Part shown: positions 1 through 6,336 of the stretch, piece after piece
Layout: each line of letters starts with the position of its first letter
Position numbering within the stretch: the first letter of the stretch is position 1
Assembly: GCA_002319885.1 (NCBI GenBank)
Contig: DCFT01000124.1
Location: 51,746 to 59,090 of the forward strand
Source of the DNA: Bacteroidales bacterium UBA1797
GTDB taxonomy: Bacteria > Bacteroidota > Bacteroidia > Bacteroidales > VadinHA17
DNA length: 7,345 nt
Direction: 5' to 3'
The notes under the pieces: model-generated
Database searches by the model: none
What the model was told of the DNA's origin: nothing
What the model saw: the letters and a program-made list of their open reading frames with translations, nothing else
Program-made: the position numbers and the translations under genes

Positions 1-2
1 CC

Positions 3-63
3 ACAGGAAAAAAATGCTAAACCGCTTATAATTCCCTTTTTACAATCAACCGGCTTTTCCTGT
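3..63. repeat. Inverted repeat in the metK leader
   Basis: A perfect 9-bp inverted repeat has arms ACAGGAAAA at 3-11 and TTTTCCTGT at 55-63, separated by 43 bp. A related pair of direct words, AACCGCTT (20-27) and AACCGGCTT (48-56), lies inside. It sits just upstream of the metK start at 96, so it could be an operator or the 3' end of a neighbouring unit, but the arms are A/T-rich and chance is a real possibility. The rest of 1-95 shows no riboswitch-like conserved core and no clear promoter; TATTTTAA at 63-70 is only a partial match to the Bacteroidota -7 box. Confidence 0.3.
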
Positions 64-95
64 ATTTTAATTAATGATAAACTAATAATTTTATT

Positions 96-1439
96 ATGGG
101 ATATTTATTTACTTCCGAATCAGTTTCAGAAGGTCACCCCGATAAAGTGGCCGATCAAATATCAGATTCTTTGCTTGACGAATTTCTTCGCTGGGATCCT
201 GAATCAAAAGTTGCCTGCGAGACATTTGTAACAACCGGACTCGTTGTGTGCGGTGGTGAAGTCCGCACGACCGGCTGGGTAGACCACCAGGAGAGTGCCA
301 GAGGCGTAATACGTAATATTGGATATACAAAAGCAGAATACCGTTTCGACTGTGATTCGTGTGGTGTGATCTCTACGATACACGAACAATCGAGTGATAT
401 AAACCAGGGTGTTGTCCGTGCTAATCCCGAAGAACAGGGAGCAGGGGATCAGGGTATGATGTTTGGTTATGCCTGCCGCGAAATGGATAACTATATGCCA
501 TTAACAATTGAACTGGCCCACAGGCTTCTCCAGGAACTGGCGGCAATCAGGCATGAAGGCAAACAGATGAAATATCTGAGACCCGATAGCAAATCGCAGG
601 TCACTGTTGAATATGATGATAATAATAAACCACTCAGGATCGACACTATAGTAATCAGTACACAGCATGACGAGTTTGTTCTTCCAAAAGATAAATCACA
701 CAAGGCAGAACTGGTCGCTGAAAAAGCAATGCAACAGAAAATAGGAGAAGATCTTGCTAAAATCGTTATTCCAGGAGTCATAAAAACACTTCCTGCAAGA
801 ATTCAGAAGCTTTTTTCAAACGATTATAAATTACTGGTTAATCCGACAGGTAAATTTGTCATTGGAGGTCCGCATGGAGATACCGGATTAACGGGACGTA
901 AAATAATTGTTGATACTTATGGTGGCCACGGAGCTCATGGCGGAGGTGCGTTTTCAGGCAAGGATTCTTCAAAAGTTGACAGATCAGCTGCTTACGCGGC
1001 ACGTCATATTGCAAAAAACCTTGTAGCTGCAGGAGTATGCGATCAGGCATTGATCCAGGTAGCTTATGCCATTGGCGTTGCGAAACCCGTTGGTCTCTAT
1101 GTAAATACCTATGGTACTGCCAAAGTAAAAGACAAAAAAGGCAATATCCTTCACGACGGAGAGATTGCAGATACTGTCAATAAGCTTTTCGATATGCGGC
1201 CCTATTCAATAGTCCGGCGTTTTGGCCTGAAAAATCCTATATTCCTCCCAACTGCATCTTATGGGCATTTCGGTCGCGACAGTTACTCAAAAACAGTGGA
1301 CGTTTATTACGAGGTTCCGGGAAGTAAACCCAAAGCTCTCAACGGAAACGGCAAAATGTGTTATCAGAAAAAGGTCGAATTCTTCGCATGGGAAAAACTC
1401 GATTATGTGGATAAAATAAAGAAGGCGTTTAAATTATAA
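96..1439 (+). CDS. metK: S-adenosylmethionine synthetase (methionine adenosyltransferase)
   Basis: This cytosolic enzyme makes SAM from methionine and ATP, releasing phosphate and pyrophosphate. The 447-residue protein has the family's landmarks: GHPDK at 13-17 (His14, Asp16 and Lys17 contact ATP and metal), GAGDQG at 115-120, GGPHGDTGLTGRK at 257-269, and the glycine-rich GGGAFSGKD at 282-290. It is longer than the E. coli protein (384 residues). The extra length is in the middle (about 190-250) and in a loop of about 35 residues (395-430) between YGHFGR and the terminal WEKLDYVDKIKKAF; I recognise this arrangement from Bacteroidota homologues. The ATG at 96 is chosen because the protein then begins MGYLFTSESVSEGHPDK, the normal family N-terminus. 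No Shine-Dalgarno sequence is visible, as is usual in Bacteroidota. The gene converges on metF across a 97-bp gap. All expected active-site motifs are present, so it should be functional. Confidence 0.98.
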   Translation: MGYLFTSESVSEGHPDKVADQISDSLLDEFLRWDPESKVACETFVTTGLVVCGGEVRTTGWVDHQESARGVIRNIGYTKAEYRFDCDSCGVISTIHEQSSDINQGVVRANPEEQGAGDQGMMFGYACREMDNYMPLTIELAHRLLQELAAIRHEGKQMKYLRPDSKSQVTVEYDDNNKPLRIDTIVISTQHDEFVLPKDKSHKAELVAEKAMQQKIGEDLAKIVIPGVIKTLPARIQKLFSNDYKLLVNPTGKFVIGGPHGDTGLTGRKIIVDTYGGHGAHGGGAFSGKDSSKVDRSAAYAARHIAKNLVAAGVCDQALIQVAYAIGVAKPVGLYVNTYGTAKVKDKKGNILHDGEIADTVNKLFDMRPYSIVRRFGLKNPIFLPTASYGHFGRDSYSKTVDVYYEVPGSKPKALNGNGKMCYQKKVEFFAWEKLDYVDKIKKAFKL

Positions 1440-1443
1440 CAGC

Positions 1444-1532
1444 GACACAGGGCGCACGACACACGGCTCATGGAATCCTTCAATAAATTTAACTTAGGAT
1501 TTCCTTGTGTCGTGAGTCGTATGTCGTGAGTC
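1444..1532. terminator. Probable bidirectional terminator hairpin between metK and metF
   Basis: The gap between the convergent genes metK and metF is almost entirely an imperfect inverted repeat. The outer arms 1456-1470 and 1513-1527 pair over 15 positions, with one G-U pair and one mismatch. The inner arms GGAATCCT (1472-1479) and AGGATTTCC (1496-1504) pair with one bulge around a 16-nt loop. Alternative registers exist: CACGACACA (1455-1463) is perfectly complementary to 1506-1514. A short T-rich run (TATTTT, 1533-1538) follows on the + strand, and an AT-rich stretch inside the metK 3' end follows on the - strand. Position and structure suit a two-way terminator, but the T tracts are weak, so the role is inferred. 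Confidence 0.5.
1508..1532. repeat. Short heptad tandem repeat (GTCGTRW)n
   Basis: The right arm of the metK/metF hairpin is a tandem array: GTCGT recurs every 7 bp at 1509, 1516 and 1523, and the 11-mer TGTCGTGAGTC occurs twice (1508-1518 and 1522-1532). The left arm (about 1455-1470) contains degenerate copies in the opposite orientation (ACGACAC, ACGGCTC). The pattern lies only in the intergenic gap and does not extend into either gene. Confidence 0.75.
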
Positions 1533-1536
1533 TATT

Positions 1537-2490
1537 TTAAAATGTTGCCTTTACTATCCTTGCAATATTGTCGGATCTGCCTAAGGTGTAATAGTGGATT
1601 CCGGGAGCACCCAGTTTTATTAATTCTTTCGATTGAGCAACAGCCCATTCGATTCCGACTTCTCTTGCCTCGCTATCGTTACTGCACTTATTAACTGCAG
1701 AAAAAAGATCATTCGGCAAATCGATATGGAAGGTCTGAGGAAGCAGTTTTATATCATTCAGAGCCGAGATGGGTTTAATACCAGGTATTATAGGAACCGT
1801 TATCCCTATCTTTCTGCACTCATCCCTGAATCTGCAAAATTTGTTATTATCAAAAAACATCTGGGTTACAACATAACTGGCCCCAGCATCAACCTTACGT
1901 TTAAGGTTCTCCATATCTACCTGCCTGTTAGCTGCTTCAAAATGTTTCTCGGGATACCCGGCAACTCCTATGCAAAACTTTGTCGGATCTGCATTTTCAA
2001 GATTATCTTCAAGATATTTACCGTTATTCATATCAACAATCTGCTGAACCAGCTGAAAAGTATGAGCATGACCATTCTTCTCCGGAATAAATGTTCGGCT
2101 ACCTTTCTGGGGATCACCCCTTAAAGCAAGAACATCATCTATACCCAGAAATCTCATCTCAATAAGTACATTTTCTGTCTCCTCCTTGGTGAAGCCTCCG
2201 CAAAGGACATGAGGAACGACAAGTATGTTATATTTATATTTTACAGCAGCAGCGAGAGCAAATGTCCCGGGACGGAGCCGGACTACTCTTTTTTCAAGCA
2301 GGCCATCGGGTCTCTCACGTAAAATAGTCTCATTCCTGTGAGAGGTAAAGTTAATATATGCTGGATCAAACTCTATAAGCCTGTCAATAGCAGCATAGGT
2401 CCTTTCGATACTATGCCCCTTCAGGGGAGGAAGGAGTTCAAATGTAAATAATGGCCCTTTCGCGTTATTAATCTTTTCTATTACATTCAT
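1537..2490 (-). CDS. metF: 5,10-methylenetetrahydrofolate reductase
   Basis: This cytosolic FAD flavoprotein reduces 5,10-methylene-THF to 5-methyl-THF, the methyl donor for MetH. The 317 residues form one TIM-barrel domain without the C-terminal SAM-binding regulatory domain of eukaryotic MTHFR, as is normal for bacteria. Visible landmarks are FELLPP at 17-22 (Glu18 corresponds to the catalytic Glu28 of E. coli MetF), PHVLCGGFTKEE at 93-104, LALRGDP at 121-127 (Asp126 corresponds to E. coli Asp120), GYPEKHFEA at 178-186, NLKRKVDAGA at 195-204, TQMFFD at 209-214, and HYYTLGRS near the C-terminus. The ATG at 2490 gives a normal-length protein. It follows the metH stop by 12 bp with no clear Shine-Dalgarno sequence, so co-transcription and perhaps coupled translation with metH are likely. 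The Leu-Leu in FELLPP replaces the Phe-Phe of E. coli; I believe this is usual in Bacteroidota. Confidence 0.97.
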   Translation of the reverse strand: MNVIEKINNAKGPLFTFELLPPLKGHSIERTYAAIDRLIEFDPAYINFTSHRNETILRERPDGLLEKRVVRLRPGTFALAAAVKYKYNILVVPHVLCGGFTKEETENVLIEMRFLGIDDVLALRGDPQKGSRTFIPEKNGHAHTFQLVQQIVDMNNGKYLEDNLENADPTKFCIGVAGYPEKHFEAANRQVDMENLKRKVDAGASYVVTQMFFDNNKFCRFRDECRKIGITVPIIPGIKPISALNDIKLLPQTFHIDLPNDLFSAVNKCSNDSEAREVGIEWAVAQSKELIKLGAPGIHYYTLGRSDNIARIVKATF

Positions 2491-2502
2491 TTCAAATCGT
2501 TA

Positions 2503-5500
2503 TCATAAATTTGGTGAGAGCCATCTTGCAGCTTCATCATCAGTAAAATTTTTCCTCCTGGCATAATCTTTTAACTGGTCCGGGGCAATTTTCCCCAAAT
2601 TAAAATATGTCGATCCCGGATGCGAAAAAATGTACCCGCTAACCGAGGCCGGAGGAATCATTGCAAAACTCTCCGTGAGTGTTGCTCCTATCGCTTTTTC
2701 AGCTCCCAACAGGTCAAAGATAACCTGTTTTTCAGTATGGTCAGGACAGGCAGGGTAGCCGGGAGCCGGTCTTATTCCCTTATACTTGATCTTAAGCATA
2801 TCGTCAACAGAAATCTTCTCCTCTTTTGCATAACCCCAGTACTCCTTCCTGATCTTTTCATGCAGCCATTCAGCCAGAGCTTCGGCAAGCCTGTCGCTGA
2901 GGATCCTGATCATTATTGTCGCATAATCATCTTCTTTGTATTTACCGAATCCCTCATTATCAATGTCTGCCGTTACCACAAATGCTCCTATCCAATCATT
3001 TAAACCTGCTGACTCCGGAGCAATAAAATCGGAAAGGGACAGGTTGGCGACTCCTGATTCTTTCGGCTCCTGGTTTCTTAAAAACCTGAAGACCTTATTG
3101 ATCTTTTTCCTGCCTTTATCTGCATACACCTTTACATCATCTCCATCGGAAGCCGCAGGGAACAATCCAAAAACTGCTTTTGCTGTCAGCAGTTTCTGAT
3201 CGATGATTTTCGAGAGATATAACTGTGCATCATCAAATAATTTTCTTGCCTCATCACCTTTTACGGGATCACTGAAAATTGCAGGATATTTACCTGATAA
3301 CTTCCAGGCAAAGAAAAAGTATGTCCAGTCTATATAACCGGTAAGTTCCTTCAGGTCTATATCGTGAAAAACGTGAAGACCAGGTTTCTTCGGCTCAAAA
3401 AGTCTGAAAGTTTTCCAGTCGGTAAAATATTTGTTTTTCCTCGCTTCATCTAAAGAAATAAGATTCTTTTCTGTCTTGCGTGAACTATGATCATCACGCA
3501 TCTTTTTATACTTAGCTTTTATTGAAGACACATATGAACTATTATCTTTCTGAAGAAGTGAAGACAGAACCCCGGCTGCTTTTGAAGCGTCTTTAACATG
3601 AATAACACTGTTTGAATAAGCAGGTGCAACTTTTACAGCTGCATGTATTTCAGAAGTGGTTGCCCCTCCTATCAGCAGCGGAATGGCTATTTTTCTCCGT
3701 TCCATCTCTGAAGCAACATGAACCATCTCTTCAAGCGATGGGGTTATCAATCCGCTGAGACCTATAACATCTGCTTTTACTTTTATAGCGGTATCGATGA
3801 TCTTTTCTGCCGGAACCATTACACCCAGGTCAATTATCTCATAGTTATTACATGAAAGTACAACCCCTACAATATTTTTGCCAATATCGTGAACATCGCC
3901 TTTAACTGTTGCCAGCAGTACCCTGCCGGCAATTTTCTTTGCTGTTCCTTCACTTTCTTTTTCAATATACGGTGCGAGCTTTGAAACTGCTTTTTTCATT
4001 ACCCTTGCACTTTTAACAACCTGCGGAAGGAACATCTTTCCCGATCCGAAGAGATCTCCCACTTCATTCATACCACCCATTAATGGCCCTTCAATCAGCT
4101 CAATTGAACGACTGAAAAGAGGCCTGGCCTCCTCAACATCCTGGTCAATATATTCATCAAGGCCTCTGATCAATGAGTGTTTGATCCTTTCCACAACCCC
4201 CAACTGACGCCAGGCATCTTCCTTCTCTACCTTTTTCCCGGCATTCTTAATTCCCTCTGCAAACTTCACCAGACGTTCAGTGGAATCTTTCCTCCTGTTT
4301 AACACAACATCTTCAACAAGATGGAGAAGATCAGGTTCTATTTCGCTATAAACCTGCAACATTCCCGGATTAACTATTCCCATATCCAGTCCGGCTTTAA
4401 CAGCATGATACAGGAAAACCGAATGAATGGCTTCACGCACTTTATCTGTACCACGGAAAGAAAAGGAGAGATTGCTTATCCCCCCGCTAACCCTGGCATA
4501 AGGCAGGTTTTTCTTAATCCATTCTGTCGTTTTAATGAAATCGACAGCGTAGTTGTTATGTTCTTCAATCCCGGTTGCTATTGCCAGTACATTGGGGTCG
4601 AAAATTATATCTTCGGGAGGAAATGCCAGTTTATCCACAAGAAGTCTGTAACATCTTTCTGCTACATTTATCCGTCTTGCAAATGTATCAGCCTGACCGG
4701 CTTCATCAAATAGCATCACAACAGCAGCAGCTCCATACTTTCTAAGCAAACGTGCATGGGCAAGAAATACTTCTTCGCCTTCTTTCAGACTTATGGAATT
4801 TACAACTGATTTGCCCTGAATGCATTTAAGTCCCGATTCAATAGTATTCCACCGCGAGGAATCAATCATCAGAGGAAGCCTTGAGATATCAGGTTCCGCC
4901 ATGATCAGATTTACAAACTTCACCATAGCCTTTTCCGAATCAAGCATAGCTTCATCCATGCATATATCAATGATCTGTGCACCTCCTTCAACCTGATTAC
5001 GTGCAATTGCCAGTGCCTCATCATATTTCTCTTCCTTTATCAACCTGGCAAATTTTATTGATCCCGATACATTGGTGCGTTCACCAATATTGACAAAGTT
5101 TGTTTCTGGTGTAATTGTCAGAACCTCAAGGCCGCTGAGCCTTGTAAATTTTTTAATCTCCGGCTTTAATCTCGGTTTATAATTAATTGAAGCTTCAGCG
5201 ATTTTTCGTATATGCTGGGGAGTAGTACCACAACAACCTCCTATTATATTTACCCATCCCTCACGCATAAAATCCTCCGCAATCACGGCCATAAATGATG
5301 CTGACTGATCATATTCTCCAAACTGGTTCGGAAGCCCGGCGTTCGGATGGACTGATACATAAAATCCGGTCTTCGATGATAATTCCTCAACAAATGGTCG
5401 TAACTGTTCAATTCCGAGGGCACAATTAAGGCCGATACTGAAAAGAGGAAAATGTGACACCGATACTATGAAGGCGTCAAGAGTCTGACCCGTTAAAGTT

Positions 5501-6153
5501 CTCCCGCTGGCATCAGTGATTGTGCCTGACACCATCACCGGCAGCGTTCTACCCTTTTCTTCAAAGACAGAATCAATAGCGAACAGAGCAGCTTTACAGT
5601 TAAGAACATCGAAGATTGTTTCAACAAGAAGAAGATCCACCCCACCATCAATAAGTCCGCGGGCCTGTTCGGAATATGCCTCTACCAACTGATCAAAAGA
5701 TACTGACCTGGCACCCGGGTCATTCACATCCGATGACATTGAAGCGGTACGATTTGTCGGTCCAAGTGTTCCTGCAATATAATGTTCTTCCGGTTCTATT
5801 GAATTTTCAAATCCTATTATTGCCTCAAAAGCAAGCTGTGCAGCATGAAAATTGAAATTATAAACCTGATCCTCCATACCATAATCCGACATGGAGATCC
5901 TGTTGGAATTAAATGTATTTGTTGTAATAATATCCGCACCCGCTTCAAGATATTGCCTGTGTATGCCTTTAATTATTTCAGGCCTGGTTATAGAAAGGAG
6001 ATCATTATTCCCCTTCTGCGACTTAGGATGATCTCTGAACTCAGAACCACGGAAATCATTTTCCAGAAGTCTGTGTTTCTGGATCATTGTCCCCATCGCT
6101 CCATCGAGGATAAGGATCTTTTGTTTAATGATATCTTCAAGTTTTTGTTTCAA
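2503..6153 (-). CDS. metH: Cobalamin-dependent methionine synthase, full length, TTG start
   Basis: This enzyme transfers a methyl group from 5-methyl-THF through cobalamin to homocysteine, giving methionine and THF. The 1216 residues carry all four modules of E. coli MetH (1227). The homocysteine domain spans about 1-330, with zinc ligands Cys244 (GLNC) and Cys307-Cys308 (GGCCGT). The methyl-THF domain spans about 345-640 (NIGERTNVSGS from 356, and IDSS). The cobalamin cap and Rossmann domain span about 650-880, with DVHDIGKN holding the cobalt ligand His755 in DxHxxG and GLITPS at 801-806. The SAM-dependent reactivation domain spans about 890-1216, with RPAPGYPACPDH at 1128-1139. The start must be TTG at 6153: an in-frame TGA lies two codons upstream, and the first ATG (residue 20) falls inside the LDGAMGTM strand. 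It ends in tandem in-frame stops, TGA TAA, 12 bp before metF. Reactivation needs SAM (metK, nearby) and a reductant not seen here. Confidence 0.98.
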   Translation of the reverse strand: MKQKLEDIIKQKILILDGAMGTMIQKHRLLENDFRGSEFRDHPKSQKGNNDLLSITRPEIIKGIHRQYLEAGADIITTNTFNSNRISMSDYGMEDQVYNFNFHAAQLAFEAIIGFENSIEPEEHYIAGTLGPTNRTASMSSDVNDPGARSVSFDQLVEAYSEQARGLIDGGVDLLLVETIFDVLNCKAALFAIDSVFEEKGRTLPVMVSGTITDASGRTLTGQTLDAFIVSVSHFPLFSIGLNCALGIEQLRPFVEELSSKTGFYVSVHPNAGLPNQFGEYDQSASFMAVIAEDFMREGWVNIIGGCCGTTPQHIRKIAEASINYKPRLKPEIKKFTRLSGLEVLTITPETNFVNIGERTNVSGSIKFARLIKEEKYDEALAIARNQVEGGAQIIDICMDEAMLDSEKAMVKFVNLIMAEPDISRLPLMIDSSRWNTIESGLKCIQGKSVVNSISLKEGEEVFLAHARLLRKYGAAAVVMLFDEAGQADTFARRINVAERCYRLLVDKLAFPPEDIIFDPNVLAIATGIEEHNNYAVDFIKTTEWIKKNLPYARVSGGISNLSFSFRGTDKVREAIHSVFLYHAVKAGLDMGIVNPGMLQVYSEIEPDLLHLVEDVVLNRRKDSTERLVKFAEGIKNAGKKVEKEDAWRQLGVVERIKHSLIRGLDEYIDQDVEEARPLFSRSIELIEGPLMGGMNEVGDLFGSGKMFLPQVVKSARVMKKAVSKLAPYIEKESEGTAKKIAGRVLLATVKGDVHDIGKNIVGVVLSCNNYEIIDLGVMVPAEKIIDTAIKVKADVIGLSGLITPSLEEMVHVASEMERRKIAIPLLIGGATTSEIHAAVKVAPAYSNSVIHVKDASKAAGVLSSLLQKDNSSYVSSIKAKYKKMRDDHSSRKTEKNLISLDEARKNKYFTDWKTFRLFEPKKPGLHVFHDIDLKELTGYIDWTYFFFAWKLSGKYPAIFSDPVKGDEARKLFDDAQLYLSKIIDQKLLTAKAVFGLFPAASDGDDVKVYADKGRKKINKVFRFLRNQEPKESGVANLSLSDFIAPESAGLNDWIGAFVVTADIDNEGFGKYKEDDYATIMIRILSDRLAEALAEWLHEKIRKEYWGYAKEEKISVDDMLKIKYKGIRPAPGYPACPDHTEKQVIFDLLGAEKAIGATLTESFAMIPPASVSGYIFSHPGSTYFNLGKIAPDQLKDYARRKNFTDDEAARWLSPNL

Positions 6154-6186
6154 TTTTCAATAATATTAGTTTAAAAGGTTGTTTAG

Positions 6187-6204
6187 AAAGCAAAGTTATG
6201 CTTT
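6187..6204. repeat. Inverted repeat overlapping the putative metH -7 box
   Basis: Perfect 6-bp arms, AAAGCA (6187-6192) and TGCTTT (6199-6204), flank the 6-nt spacer AAGTTA. The repeat covers the whole candidate -7 element of the metH promoter, where a repressor site would be expected. It can be lengthened to AGAAAGCA / TGCTTTTCT with one bulged base. It is short and AT-rich, so an operator role is only a suggestion. Confidence 0.4.
6191..6198 (-). promoter_or_regulatory. Candidate -7 element of the metH-metF promoter
   Basis: On the minus strand this reads TAACTTTG, a full match to the Bacteroidota -7 consensus TAnnTTTG. Transcription would start near 6184-6186, giving a leader of about 31-33 nt before the TTG start of metH. 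No convincing -33 TTG is found at the usual distance (the minus strand there is A-rich, about 6212-6220), so the promoter is weak or activator-dependent, or the match is chance. A leader this short leaves no room for a riboswitch. Confidence 0.5.
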
Positions 6205-6230
6205 TCTTCTGCTTTTTTATGTCACCCCAC

Positions 6231-6244
6231 CCACCAAATGGTGG
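6231..6244. repeat. CCACCA-AA-TGGTGG inverted repeat between hom and metH
   Basis: Arms CCACCA (6231-6236) and TGGTGG (6239-6244) flank two bases. The GC-rich block (from about 6221) stands out in otherwise AT-rich intergenic DNA. It is centred roughly 52 bp upstream of the inferred metH transcription start, where an activator site could lie. As RNA it would form a 5-bp stem with a 4-nt loop, but no T tract follows on either strand, so a classic terminator for the upstream gene is unlikely. The remainder of the 6154-6336 gap shows nothing else recognisable: no tRNA, riboswitch core or small gene. Confidence 0.4.
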
Positions 6245-6336
6245 TCTAATTCTAAAACACCTCAAAAATACTCTGGCAAAAGCACGAATACTTCACTTCA
6301 GGGCCTAACAAGAGAAGGCAGGCAAAGAAGCGAATC

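Noticed and set aside
1..95. Possible SAM riboswitch in front of metK
   Set aside because: The stretch is short and AT-rich, with no GC-rich conserved core; only a distant 9-bp inverted repeat is present.
1440..1536. CRISPR-like or mobile-element repeat
   Set aside because: The repeat unit is 7 bp with only about three copies per arm and no spacers, transposase or target-site duplication; a hairpin/terminator reading fits better.
1633..2124. 163-codon open frame on the + strand, antisense to metF
   Set aside because: It lies wholly inside metF, whose protein has clear MTHFR motifs throughout; the antisense translation shows no recognisable domain.
2503..6153. Split or truncated metH, as seen in some bacteria
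   Set aside because: A single uninterrupted frame carries all four modules, with zinc, folate, cobalamin and SAM motifs intact.
6154..6336. Possible SAM, SAH, SAM-II or cobalamin riboswitch in front of metH
   Set aside because: No S-box core, no B12-box-like motif and no suitable multi-stem layout was found on the minus strand, and the inferred leader is only about 32 nt long.
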